Below, in pieces: positions 53,462 to 61,797 of a stretch of 64,000 nucleotides of DNA (within the stretch, counting starts at the first letter, position 1; each line of letters opens with the position of its first letter). The DNA comes from JAVDCA01 sp963819385 (GTDB lineage Bacteria; Pseudomonadota; Alphaproteobacteria; Rhizobiales; Xanthobacteraceae). The position numbers were made by a program, and so were the translations under genes. The notes under the pieces were generated by a model. That model was not told the origin of the DNA and did not search any database. It was given only the letters and a program-made list of their open reading frames with translations. The DNA lies in contig CAWFVV010000006.1 of assembly GCA_963819385.1 (NCBI GenBank), positions 1,054,001 through 1,118,000 on the forward strand, given 5' to 3'.

Positions 53462-53598
53462 GGCATCCGTTTCCGCGGCGCGAGACGCGCCGCGTCCGTT
53501 ATGTATCGGCGCGGGCCACAAATGACTAGGGCCAACTGCATGACGAGACTGCGGAAGTCACGTAGCTCGCCTCCGCCAACCAAGAATGCATGCGGGCC

Positions 53599-53622
53599 CT
53601 CTCCCCCGCTTGCGGGGGAGAG
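53599..53622. repeat. CT/GA-rich hairpin
   Basis: CTCTCCCCCGC pairs with GCGGGGGAGAG around a TT loop. It is similar in type to 3891-3921, and a second purine-rich GGGAGAGGGGG follows. Common intergenic pyrimidine/purine palindrome of high-GC genomes. Confidence 0.55.
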
Positions 53623-53680
53623 CGGGAGAGGGGGAAGCCGCGCGCGCATGCGCTTGTCGACTTGCCCGCTCCCGCGCGCA

Positions 53681-53825
53681 CCGATCTCGGGTTTACCCGA
53701 GATCGGCAAATAATCTCCGCAAGTCGGGCAAGCCCGACTTGCGTGCGCGTATCCCTCCAGCCGAAGTCGGATTTATCCGACTTCGGCCGACCATCAGTGC
53801 CGAAATCGGGCAAGCCCGATTTCGG
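53681..53825. repeat. array of four related palindromes with alternating loops
   Basis: Perfect hairpins at 53681-53706 (arm CCGATCTCGGG, loop TTTA), 53719-53742 (GCAAGTCGGG, loop CAAG), 53761-53786 (CCGAAGTCGGA, loop TTTA) and 53800-53825 (CCGAAATCGGG, loop CAAG). Starts are 38, 42 and 39 bases apart. All arms share a (G/C)(A/C)(A/G/T)(A/C)(T/G)TCGG-like half, and arm bases covary across each stem, so pairing is what is conserved. Confidence 0.85.
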
Positions 53826-53855
53826 GTGCAAGCGGGGGAGGGGAAAGAAAAGACC

Positions 53856-54830
53856 CTACTCGATCGGCTGGATTCCCATGCCCTTGATGAGCTTCGCCCA
53901 CTGCGCGGTCTCGGTCGTGATCACCGTGGCGAATTCGGCGGGCGTGCCGCCGATCACGTCGATCCCGAGATCGGCGAACTGCTTGCGTACCCTGGGCTCG
54001 CCCAGCACCCGCATGGTCTCGGCGTAGATCTTGTCGGTGACCGGCTTGGGCGTGCCGGCCGGCGCCATCAGGCCGAACCACGGCACCGCATCGAAGCCCG
54101 GGTAGCCCATCTCGATCATGGTCGGCAGGTCCGGCGCCGCGCCCGACCGCTTGACCGAGCTCACCGCGAAACCCTTGAGCTTGCCCTCGCGCACCAGCGG
54201 CAGCACGTTGGAGATGTTGGAGAACGACATGCTCAGCCGTCCGGCCAAGAGGTCGGGCAGCACGGCCGTCGTGCCGCGATACGCCACGGCGCGGATATCG
54301 ACATGCGCCATGTACTTGAACAGCTCGCCGGCGAGGTGCTGCGAGCTGCCGACGCCCGTATGCGCGTAGGTGAGCTTGCCGGGCTCGGCCTTGGCCAGCG
54401 CGACCAGCTCGGGGATCGAGTTCACCGGCACGTTCGGGGGCACCACCAGGATATTGGAGGCCACGAACACCTGCGTGATCGGCACGAAATCCTTGACCGG
54501 ATCGTAGGCGAGCTTGGTGTAGAGGCTGGGCGCGAGCACGAGCGAGCCGTTGCCGCACATGACCAGCACGTGTCCGTCGGGCGCCGAATGCGCGACGCGG
54601 CCGCACGCGATGTTGCCGCCCGCCCCGCCGACGTTCTCGATCACGACCGGGCGTCCCCAGCTCGCCGCGAACCTTTCGGCGAGCACCCGTGCCACGATGT
54701 CGGGCGCGGTCCCGGCCGTGAAGCCGACCAGGATGCGCACGGTCTGCGACGGATAGCCCGTCTGCGCGGTCGCAGGCGCGGCACCCAGCAGCAGTCCCAA
54801 CGCGGTAATTCCAGCGTAGATCGCTCTCAT
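53856..54830 (-). CDS. TctC/Bug-type tripartite tricarboxylate binding protein (4 of 4)
   Basis: 324 aa from ATG 54830 (MRAIYAGITALGLLLGAAPA, cleavage near TAQTGYP). Motifs VRILVGFTAGTAPDIVARVL, RPVVIENVGGAGGNIACGRV and IRAVAYRGTTAVLPDLLAGR. The FTAGTAPD loop departs from the usual PPGGxxD, which suggests a different ligand class. Orphan receptor, divergent from the FAD monooxygenase at 54963. Confidence 0.9.
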   Translation of the reverse strand: MRAIYAGITALGLLLGAAPATAQTGYPSQTVRILVGFTAGTAPDIVARVLAERFAASWGRPVVIENVGGAGGNIACGRVAHSAPDGHVLVMCGNGSLVLAPSLYTKLAYDPVKDFVPITQVFVASNILVVPPNVPVNSIPELVALAKAEPGKLTYAHTGVGSSQHLAGELFKYMAHVDIRAVAYRGTTAVLPDLLAGRLSMSFSNISNVLPLVREGKLKGFAVSSVKRSGAAPDLPTMIEMGYPGFDAVPWFGLMAPAGTPKPVTDKIYAETMRVLGEPRVRKQFADLGIDVIGGTPAEFATVITTETAQWAKLIKGMGIQPIE

Positions 54831-54860
54831 CAACGCCTCCCACGGAAAGACGGCACAATA

Positions 54861-54909
54861 GAGCATGATCCCGAAAAGTGGATACCGGTTTTCGGAAAAG
54901 ATCATGCTC
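54861..54909. repeat. 49-bp dispersed imperfect palindrome (GAGCATGATC...GATCATGCTC)
   Basis: Outer arms GAGCATGATC / GATCATGCTC and inner arms CCGAAAAG / CTTTTCGG-like flank a GTGGATACCGG centre. I recognise this as a very frequent intergenic repeat of Bradyrhizobium, Rhodopseudomonas and related genomes. It occupies the promoter space between the divergent TctC and FAD monooxygenase genes. Confidence 0.8.
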
Positions 54910-54962
54910 AAACAAAGTAGCCGTTGTTGACGCCGCCGTCTGTGTCCTTAAGAGAGCCACCC

Positions 54963-56165
54963 ATGACTACCGAAGATCGCGTCTTCATCGCCGGCGCCGG
55001 CCCCGTCGGCCTCATCGCGGCGGCCGCGCTGGTGCGGCACGGCATTCCGGTGACCGTGTTCGAGGCTGCGCCGTCGCTCAGCCGCGAGTCGCGCGCCTCG
55101 ACGTTCCACCCCTCGACCCTCGACATGCTCGACGACCTCGGGCTCGCGCAGGCGCTGATCGCGACCGGCCTGATCGCGCCGCGCGTGCAATACCGCACGC
55201 GCCACAACGGGGTGATCGCGGCATTCGATTTCGCGGCTATCGCGGACGCGACGCGACACCCATATCGGCTGCAGAGCGAGCAGCACAACCTGACGCGCAT
55301 CATCGACGGCAAGCTGAGGTCCGATCCGAACTACCGCATCGAATTCGGCCAGCGCATCTGCGGCGCGCGCCAGGATGCCGACGGCGTCACGGTGGCCCTC
55401 GCGGCGGCGGACGGCGCGACGCAAGAGCGGCGCGGGCGCTTCCTGATCGGCGCCGACGGCGCGCGCTCGGAGGTGCGCAAGGCGCTCGACATCGAGTTCG
55501 AGGGCTTCACCTGGCCCGAGCGTTTCCTCGTCATCGGCACGACCTTCGATTTCTACGCCCTCATCCCCGGCCTCGACGCGGTGAGCTACGTCGCCGATCC
55601 GGCGCAGTGGCACTTCTATCTGCAGATTCCCGGCCTGTGGCGGATGATGTTTCCGATCGCGCCCGAGGTCTCCGACGAGACCGCGACGAGCCGCGCCTTC
55701 GCCCGGCAGACGCTCGCGAGCGTGCAGCCGGGTGCGCGCGACGAGGACATCGCCCACGTCACGCTCTACCGCGTGCACCAGCGGGTGGCGAAGACCTTCC
55801 GCGCCGGCCGCGTGCTGCTCGCCGGGGACGCGGCGCACATCAACAACCCGCTGGGCGGCATGGGCATGAACGGCGGCATCCACGACGCCATCAACCTGAG
55901 CGACCGCCTCGCCCGCGTCTGGCGCGGCGAAGTGCCCGATGTCGAGTTCGACCGCTACGATCGCCAGCGCCGGCTGGTGACGCTCGAATACGTGCAGAAG
56001 CACACGATCCAGAACAAGCGCAACCTGGAGACCGCCGACCCGGCCGAGCAGGCGCGCTTCCGCGCCGAGATGCGCGCCATCGCGGCCGATCCGGCCAGAA
56101 CCCGCGATTACCTGCTGCGCATCTCGATGATCGCCAGCCTCAAGCGCGCCGCAGAGCTGGGATAG
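54963..56165 (+). CDS. FAD-dependent monooxygenase (PHBH-like)
   Basis: 400 aa from ATG 54963. VFIAGAGPVGLIAAAALVRH (GxGxxG), ESRASTFHPSTLDMLDDLG, LIGADGARSEVRKALDIEFE (DG motif) and VLLAGDAAHINNPLGGMGMN (GD motif) are the group A flavoprotein signatures. Shorter than the PheA/TfdB type at 28752 and lacking the thioredoxin-like domain. Single-component NAD(P)H hydroxylase of an aromatic or polyketide-like substrate. Divergent from a TctC gene with a dispersed repeat in between. Confidence 0.88.
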   Translation: MTTEDRVFIAGAGPVGLIAAAALVRHGIPVTVFEAAPSLSRESRASTFHPSTLDMLDDLGLAQALIATGLIAPRVQYRTRHNGVIAAFDFAAIADATRHPYRLQSEQHNLTRIIDGKLRSDPNYRIEFGQRICGARQDADGVTVALAAADGATQERRGRFLIGADGARSEVRKALDIEFEGFTWPERFLVIGTTFDFYALIPGLDAVSYVADPAQWHFYLQIPGLWRMMFPIAPEVSDETATSRAFARQTLASVQPGARDEDIAHVTLYRVHQRVAKTFRAGRVLLAGDAAHINNPLGGMGMNGGIHDAINLSDRLARVWRGEVPDVEFDRYDRQRRLVTLEYVQKHTIQNKRNLETADPAEQARFRAEMRAIAADPARTRDYLLRISMIASLKRAAELG

Positions 56166-56268
56166 CCTGCAGGGTGGGCAAAGCGAAGCGTGCCCACCAT
56201 CTGAACCGCGCAATCGCGCATGGGCACGGCGCGTTCCGCGCCTTTACGGAAATCGCATCGTAGAACAC

Positions 56269-56946
56269 ATGATCGCCAAGCTCATCGTCCAGACGCTCGT
56301 GATCTACGCCATCACGGCGGCCCTGCTCTTCGTCGCCGCCGGCACGTGGCGCTGGCCGCAGGCGTGGATCTTCGTCGTCGAGATGGCCGCGACCGGGATC
56401 GCGGTCGGCGTGTGGCTCGCGCGGCACGATCCCGGCCTCATGGCGGAGCGCATGTCCTCGCCGATCCAGCGCAACCAGGCGGCCGCCGACAAGCTCGTGA
56501 TGCTCACGGTCGTCGTCGGCTGGCCGGCGTGGCTCGTGTTCCTCGCGCTCGACGCCGTGCGGTTTCGCCTCTCGCACTTGCCGGTGTGGGCGCAGGCCGC
56601 CGGCGCTCTCCTGATCCTCGTCGCCATGTACGCGTTCTACCGTACCTTCCGCGAGAACAGCTTCGCGGCGCCGGTCGTGAAGATCCAGGAGGAACGCGGA
56701 CAGACCGTCGTCACCACCGGGCCCTACGCGATCGTGCGCCACCCGATGTATGCGGGCGCCGGCCTCTTGTTCTTCGGCGTGCCGATGCTGCTCGGCTCCG
56801 CCTACGGCCTCGCGCTCGCGCCCGCGTGGTATCTTCTATTCGCGCTGCGCATTTGCCTCGAGGAACGCGTCCTGCGCCAGAGCCTCGCGGGCTACGACGA
56901 CTATGCGCAGCGCGTGCGCTGGCGGCTGCTGCCCGGGGTCTGGTGA
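56269..56946 (+). CDS. isoprenylcysteine carboxyl methyltransferase (ICMT)-family membrane protein
   Basis: 225 aa, about five hydrophobic segments. The C-terminal cofactor region matches the ICMT/PEMT family: VVTTGPYAIVRHPMYAGAGL (the GPYxxxRHPxY motif) and EERVLRQSLAGYDDYAQRVR (EExxL...Y..Y). Bacterial members methylate lipids, small molecules or unknown acceptors with S-adenosylmethionine; no CaaX proteins are expected. Inner membrane. Convergent with aroC, with only eight bases between the stops. Confidence 0.87.
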   Translation: MIAKLIVQTLVIYAITAALLFVAAGTWRWPQAWIFVVEMAATGIAVGVWLARHDPGLMAERMSSPIQRNQAAADKLVMLTVVVGWPAWLVFLALDAVRFRLSHLPVWAQAAGALLILVAMYAFYRTFRENSFAAPVVKIQEERGQTVVTTGPYAIVRHPMYAGAGLLFFGVPMLLGSAYGLALAPAWYLLFALRICLEERVLRQSLAGYDDYAQRVRWRLLPGVW

Positions 56947-56954
56947 CGTCGACC

Positions 56955-58073
56955 CTACGTCTTCTTGAACGGCCACGCCGTCCCCTCGCCCACCTGCGCA
57001 CGATGGCGCAGGAAATGGTCCGCAATCACGCACGCGACCATGGCCTCGCCGATCGGCACCGCGCGGATGCCGACGCAGGGGTCGTGGCGGCCCTTGGTCG
57101 ATATCTCGGTCTCGTTGCCGTAGCGGTCGACCGTCTGGCGCGGATTGAGGATCGACGATGTCGGCTTGACGGCGAAGCGCGCGACCACCGGCTGGCCGGT
57201 CGAGATGCCGCCGAGGATTCCGCCCGCCTGATTAGAGAGGAAGCGCGGCCGCCCGTCGTTGCCCATGCGCATCTCGTCGGCGTTCTCCTCGCCGGTCAGC
57301 GCCGCGGCCGCGAAGCCGGCGCCGATCTCGACGCCCTTGACGGCGTTGATGCTCATGAGCGCGCTCGCGAGATCGCCGTCGAGCTTGCCGTAGATCGGCG
57401 CGCCGAGGCCGGACGGCACGCCCTCGGCCACGACCTCGATGACGGCGCCGACCGAGGAGCCCGACTTGCGCACGCCGTCGAGATAGTCGGCGTAGAACTT
57501 CGCTTGCTCGGCGTCCGGGCAGAAGAACGGATTCTTGTCGACCGCATCCCAGTCCCAGCGACCGCGGTCGATCGCGTGCGGCCCCATCTGCACCAGCGCG
57601 CCGCGCACGCTGAGCCCGGGCACGATCTTGCGCGCGATCGCGCCGGCCGCGACCCGCATCGCGGTCTCGCGCGCCGACTGGCGCCCGCCGCCGCGATAGT
57701 CGCGCAGGCCGTACTTCACATCATAGGTGTAATCGGCGTGGCCCGGCCGATACCTGTCCTTGATGTCGGAATAATCCTTCGAGCGCTGGTCGACGTTCTC
57801 GATCAATAGCGCGATCGGCGTGCCGGTCGTCACCTGCGCGCCCGACGCCTCGTCGATGAAGACGCCGGACAGGATCTTCACCGTGTCGGGCTCCTGTCGC
57901 TGCGTCGTGAAGCGCGATTGGCCGGGCCGGCGCTTGTCGAGATAGGGCTGAATATCGGCTTCGCTCAACGGGATGCGCGGCGGCGTTCCATCGACGACGC
58001 AGCCGATCGCGGTCCCGTGGCTCTCGCCGAAGGTGGTGACGCGAAAGAGATGGCCGAAGGTGTTGTGGGACAT
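56955..58073 (-). CDS. aroC: chorismate synthase
   Basis: 372 aa. Last enzyme of the shikimate pathway, converting 5-enolpyruvylshikimate 3-phosphate to chorismate with reduced FMN. Signatures: GHLFRVTTFGESHGTAIGCV (N-terminal motif), RRPGQSRFTTQRQEPDTVKI, YRGGGRQSARETAMRVAAGA and KGRHDPCVGIRAVPIGEAM. Full-length and intact. The start is MSHNTFG. Two large palindromic elements lie just upstream (58086-58250), the nearer one 12 bases from the start codon. Confidence 0.97.
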   Translation of the reverse strand: MSHNTFGHLFRVTTFGESHGTAIGCVVDGTPPRIPLSEADIQPYLDKRRPGQSRFTTQRQEPDTVKILSGVFIDEASGAQVTTGTPIALLIENVDQRSKDYSDIKDRYRPGHADYTYDVKYGLRDYRGGGRQSARETAMRVAAGAIARKIVPGLSVRGALVQMGPHAIDRGRWDWDAVDKNPFFCPDAEQAKFYADYLDGVRKSGSSVGAVIEVVAEGVPSGLGAPIYGKLDGDLASALMSINAVKGVEIGAGFAAAALTGEENADEMRMGNDGRPRFLSNQAGGILGGISTGQPVVARFAVKPTSSILNPRQTVDRYGNETEISTKGRHDPCVGIRAVPIGEAMVACVIADHFLRHRAQVGEGTAWPFKKT

Positions 58074-58085
58074 GCGGTTTGCTCG

Positions 58086-58162
58086 CTAGTGCCGCGAACC
58101 CGAAGTTCGCACGACTTCTCGGCAAGCGCGGTTGCGAACTTCGGGTTCAAAAGCGGCACTAG
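58086..58162. repeat. large palindromic element A
   Basis: 77 bp beginning CTAGTGCCGC and ending GCGGCACTAG. Inner arms GAACCCGAAGTTCGCA and TTGCGAACTTCGGGTTC pair, leaving an asymmetric ~20-base centre. Terminal inverted repeats with CTAG ends suggest a MITE-like or RIME-like mobile palindrome. Confidence 0.7.
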
Positions 58163-58175
58163 AATCATAGAGTAG

Positions 58176-58250
58176 CTAGTGTCCTTTCGATTCCGAAGTT
58201 CGCTCAGAGGTCGCCGCAAGAGCTTGCGAACTTCGGAATCGGGACACTAG
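58176..58250. repeat. large palindromic element B
   Basis: 75 bp with the same design as element A: ends CTAGTGTC / GACACTAG, inner arms CGATTCCGAAGTTCGC and GCGAACTTCGGAATCG. The arms differ from A but keep the CCGAAGTTCGC core, so the pair are diverged members of one family in tandem, 13 bases apart. Confidence 0.7.
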
Positions 58251-58525
58251 CCAGTTGTCGTAGCCCGCGTCATCCGGGTTGGTCAAATGCGCGGAACCGC
58301 GGGCGATTGGCGGCCCGACCACGACATCGCGGCAAAGGAGGCGTCTCGCGCGAATGAATGGTCGTTCAGCTTGCCCTGAACGACCGTTTAGGGAGTGGCG
58401 GTTCTCGATGAACGTTTGTTAAGGTCATGTTTTTCAACGGTAAATTCGGCAAAACCATTTGAAATGCGCGGCCGAAAGCCTTAGGGAAAATTGCGTGGGT
58501 CGGTGGGTCCTGGGGGATATTCGTC

Positions 58526-60172
58526 GTGACAATTCACAGCGCTTTCGATCAGGCGCGGCCGGTCAGCGGCCTGCGCAGGTCGCTGGTCGCGCTCGCCGCG
58601 TCGGCGCTTGCGGCGATCGACATTGCGCCGCCGCAGGGTCTGCGCCGCACGGCGAGCTTCTCCGGCACGCAGGTCGCCGTTCTGTGCGGCGCGCTGCTGA
58701 TGCTCGTCTCGATCCCGATCCTGACCCAGCCGCTGCCGCCGATCGAAGACTACGTCAATCACCTCGCCCGCATGCACGTCATGGCGTCGGTCGGCTCCGA
58801 CCACGACCTCGCGCGCTTCTACGAGATCGACTGGCAGATCGTTCCCAACCTGATGATGGATCTCCTGGTGCCGCGGCTCGCGCACATGATCGGCATCTAC
58901 AAGGCCGGCCAGGTGTTCACGGTCGCCACCTTCGCGCTGATCCTCTCCGGCACGCTCGCGCTCAACCGCGCGCTCTTCCGCCGCTGGTCGCTGCTCCCGC
59001 TGATCGCCGCGCCGCTGCTCTATAATTACGCCTTCCTGACCGGCGTCATGAACTACCTCTTCGGCATCGGCATCGCGCTGTGGGCGACCGCCGCGTGGGT
59101 CATGCTGCGCGAGCGGCGCTGGCCGTGGCGCATGGCGGTCTCGGCGGTGTTCGTCATGCTGCTGTTCTTCTGTCACCTGTTCGCGCTCGGCGTCTACGGC
59201 GTCGCCCTGCTCGCGATCGAGAGCGGCCGCCTGTGGAGCCGCCGCTCACAGCCCCTCGCGCCGCGCCTCGTCGCCTTCCTCGCCACCGGGGTGCCGTTCC
59301 TGCCGGCGCTACCGATGCTGCTGATGAGCCCGACCTGGGGCCTGTCGGGGCAGAACGTGTGGGAGCCGCTCGGCAAGATCGACGGCCTCAAGTTCATCGT
59401 CGAGGTCTATTCCGACACCGTCGCCTTCATGCTGATCGGCGCCTTCGCGATCGGCATCGCGTGGGCGATGCGCAACCGCCTGCTGCGCTTCCACCTCGTC
59501 GGGATCGCGCTGCTGATCGTCGGCGGCGCCGTCTACATGGCGCTGCCGCGCATGATGTTCGCGACCTACATGGCCGACCAGCGCCTGCCGATCGCGCTTG
59601 CGTTCCTCGTCATCGCCTGCCTCAACGTCGACATGGGCCACCGCCTCGTGCGGCGCGGGTTCCTGGCGCTGCTGTTCGTGCTCGTGGTCGTGCGCGTCGT
59701 CGAGGTCGACTCCCATTGGGCCGACATGTCGGGCGCGACGCAGGAATTCCGCGACTCCGTCAAGCGCATCAAGCGTGGCTCGACGGTGCTCGTCGTCTAC
59801 GCGGACGACTACATCGCGGGCGTGGGCGACCTCGGCCTCGTGCACGCGCCCTGCCTCGCGATGATCGACCGCTCCGCGCTGGTGACCACCGCGTTCACGG
59901 TCGAGGGCAAGCAGGTGATGCACGTGCGCCCCGCCTATCGCAGCCAAGTCGATACCGAGGACGGCGTACCGCCCACCATCGACCAGATCGTGCTGTCGGC
60001 CGCCAAGCATGAGGACGACAACACGGTCTTCTGGCACGGCTGGGAGAACCGCTTCGACTACGTCTACGTGCTGTTCACCGACGAGGACTCGGAGAACCCG
60101 GCGCCCAACCGGCTCAAGCTGGTGCACGACGGCTCGCGCTTCCAGCTCTACAAGGTGCTCAAGCCGAGCTGA
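58526..60172 (+). CDS. multi-span membrane protein, GT-C-like family (paralog 1 of 3)
   Basis: 548 aa from GTG 58526. About ten hydrophobic helices span residues ~48-395, with an early conserved luminal loop (PPIEDYVNHLARMHVMASVG, then FYEIDWQIVPNLMMDLLVPR) followed by a soluble C-terminal domain (~400-548) ending FQLYKVLKPS. The Asp in the first loop (ED/AD-Y-x-NHLARM) is shared by all three paralogs and would be the catalytic position in a GT-C fold. Family not identified with certainty. Probable role in envelope glycan or lipid modification. Confidence 0.75.
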   Translation: MTIHSAFDQARPVSGLRRSLVALAASALAAIDIAPPQGLRRTASFSGTQVAVLCGALLMLVSIPILTQPLPPIEDYVNHLARMHVMASVGSDHDLARFYEIDWQIVPNLMMDLLVPRLAHMIGIYKAGQVFTVATFALILSGTLALNRALFRRWSLLPLIAAPLLYNYAFLTGVMNYLFGIGIALWATAAWVMLRERRWPWRMAVSAVFVMLLFFCHLFALGVYGVALLAIESGRLWSRRSQPLAPRLVAFLATGVPFLPALPMLLMSPTWGLSGQNVWEPLGKIDGLKFIVEVYSDTVAFMLIGAFAIGIAWAMRNRLLRFHLVGIALLIVGGAVYMALPRMMFATYMADQRLPIALAFLVIACLNVDMGHRLVRRGFLALLFVLVVVRVVEVDSHWADMSGATQEFRDSVKRIKRGSTVLVVYADDYIAGVGDLGLVHAPCLAMIDRSALVTTAFTVEGKQVMHVRPAYRSQVDTEDGVPPTIDQIVLSAAKHEDDNTVFWHGWENRFDYVYVLFTDEDSENPAPNRLKLVHDGSRFQLYKVLKPS

Positions 60173-60181
60173 GCGCCCGCA

Positions 60182-61642
60182 TCATCTGCAGCGCGGACGC
60201 CAGTAAAGACCGTATTTCGATTCCCGCACCTGCTCGTAGCGTGAATTGATCGCCGCGCGGATGCGGTCGGTCAGCGGGCCGTTGACCGGGTCGGTCCAGT
60301 CGTCGTTGAGCTCGATCAGCGGAAATTCGCACCGTTCGATCCGCGCCACGACTGCGTCCTCCAGCGCCGGCACCGCGAACGCGATGCTGCGGATGTTATT
60401 AAGGTCGAGGTTGAACGGCTCGCCGGCCCAGTAACACAGTGTGGGATCGCGGCAGATTACCGGACCGGGCGGCACGGAGCGCATGTATCGCAAGTCCGCC
60501 GCGAAGCCGTCGTCGGTGACTGCCACGAAAGCGTCCGTGATCCCTTCGCGCCCGGATATGATCGCCAGCAACGGCGACACCAGCGCGATCGCCAGCCAGC
60601 CGGCCGCGGCGGCCCAGCGCAGTCCGCGCGGCGCGTCGCCCTTTTGCACATACTGCGCCACGCCGGCGCCCATCACGCCGAGGCCGATCGCGATGCAGAA
60701 GAGCAAATCGAAGAAGACATTGACGTCGACGCCGTCGACGCCCGACATCGCGACGCCGAGCGCGAGCGAGACCACCGCATAGATCAGGACCAGCCGCGTC
60801 TTGGCGTCGGCGCGGAACGCCAGAAACGGAACGACCGCGAGCAGCAGGCCGTATTGCTTGAACTGCTCCAGGCTCTGCGACCACGCCACGCCGGCGTTAT
60901 AGGGCCGCGCCAGCAGGAGCAGCGCGAACATGCTCTTGCCGTACGCGGCATAGAGACCCGCGCCCGCGACCACCACCGCGGCGACTGAAAGACAAATGAA
61001 GGTGCCCAGCGCCCGCGCGCGGCCCGACAGCAGCAGGAACAGCGCGATGCTCAGCGGCGCCGCCACGATGTTGTGCTTGATGAGACCGGCAACGAGCATG
61101 AGAAGAACCACGCCTGCCCAGAAGGCCGCAGGCGGCGCGGCGTCGACCGTGCGGACCACGCGCCAGAGCGCGATCAGCATGAACAGGCTCGCCAGCATCT
61201 GTGGATCGTCGGCCGCCGCATAGTCCTGATGAAAGATGCCGAACAGCGCCACGAACGCGATGCCGGCGAGCCACCAGCCCTTGCGCCGGCCGACGATCTC
61301 GCGCGCGATGAGCGCGACGACCGCCCCGTCGAGCAGCAAGGCCGCGGCCGCAATCGCACGGCCGGCGCGCACGTTGTCGCCAACCACGGCGCCGAGGGCG
61401 CCCGTGAGATAGAACCAGAGCGGCAGGTAGTTGTTGAGCTTGAGGCCGGCGAGCGGCGGATAGAGGTCCGCCCCGGACCACGCGGCCGCCGCCCAATAGG
61501 CGTTCCAGCCCTCGTTGACGTTGAAGCTGAACCGGGTGCCGACCTTGCACGCCATCGCGGCGATCATCACCAGCGCGATCGCGCCATAGACGACAATCGG
61601 GACAGCGGCCAGGGCCGACAACATCTTTTGCGGTTTCACCAT
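60182..61642 (-). CDS. GT-C-type (ArnT/PMT-like) membrane glycosyltransferase candidate
   Basis: 486 aa, ten or more hydrophobic segments. NVNEGWNAYWAAAAWSGADL followed by YPPLAGLKLNNYLPLWFYLT has the acidic residue in the first luminal loop and the following aromatic stretch expected of lipid-linked GT-C enzymes, and HQDYAAADDPQMLASLF is a second loop motif. The C-terminal ~110 residues (VICRDPTLCYWAGEPFNLD) form a soluble domain. Convergent with paralog 1, with nine bases between stops. Donor and acceptor unknown. Confidence 0.72.
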   Translation of the reverse strand: MVKPQKMLSALAAVPIVVYGAIALVMIAAMACKVGTRFSFNVNEGWNAYWAAAAWSGADLYPPLAGLKLNNYLPLWFYLTGALGAVVGDNVRAGRAIAAAALLLDGAVVALIAREIVGRRKGWWLAGIAFVALFGIFHQDYAAADDPQMLASLFMLIALWRVVRTVDAAPPAAFWAGVVLLMLVAGLIKHNIVAAPLSIALFLLLSGRARALGTFICLSVAAVVVAGAGLYAAYGKSMFALLLLARPYNAGVAWSQSLEQFKQYGLLLAVVPFLAFRADAKTRLVLIYAVVSLALGVAMSGVDGVDVNVFFDLLFCIAIGLGVMGAGVAQYVQKGDAPRGLRWAAAAGWLAIALVSPLLAIISGREGITDAFVAVTDDGFAADLRYMRSVPPGPVICRDPTLCYWAGEPFNLDLNNIRSIAFAVPALEDAVVARIERCEFPLIELNDDWTDPVNGPLTDRIRAAINSRYEQVRESKYGLYWRPRCR

Positions 61643-61797
61643 CGAGGCTCCGGCGGGTCGCGTCGCGATCCCTCGCCATATCGCCTCACGAAGGGCCGAT
61701 CCGTCAAACGGGTTGACACCGCTTGGCGTTTGATGCCGGGCTTGCGCGGCGATCCGGCACGCGGCGCATATCGGACGCCGGGCTGCGGGTTGGGGAC

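Larger units (their letters stand above)
53462..53855. other. gene-free stretch between TctC stop and ribBX start, hairpin-rich
   Basis: Both flanking genes are on the minus strand. The space holds one CT/GA hairpin (53599-53622) and an ordered array of four palindromes (53681-53825), listed separately. About 120 bases next to the ribBX start lack obvious structure and presumably hold its promoter. Confidence 0.6.
58074..58525. other. intergenic region upstream of aroC, two palindromic elements plus AT-richer segment
   Basis: 452 bases between divergent genes. Elements at 58086-58162 and 58176-58250 are listed separately. The remaining 275 bases hold a comparatively AT-rich segment around 58415-58460 that is a likely promoter for the membrane-protein gene at 58526. 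Confidence 0.5.

Noticed and set aside
53462..53600. FMN riboswitch upstream of the RibBX gene
   Set aside because: The conserved AGGGCGGGG-type core and the six-stem layout are not recognisable in this stretch.
53681..53825. CRISPR array interpretation of the regularly spaced repeats
   Set aside because: Units are self-palindromic, arms differ in sequence, spacers are only 12-18 bases and no cas genes are present.
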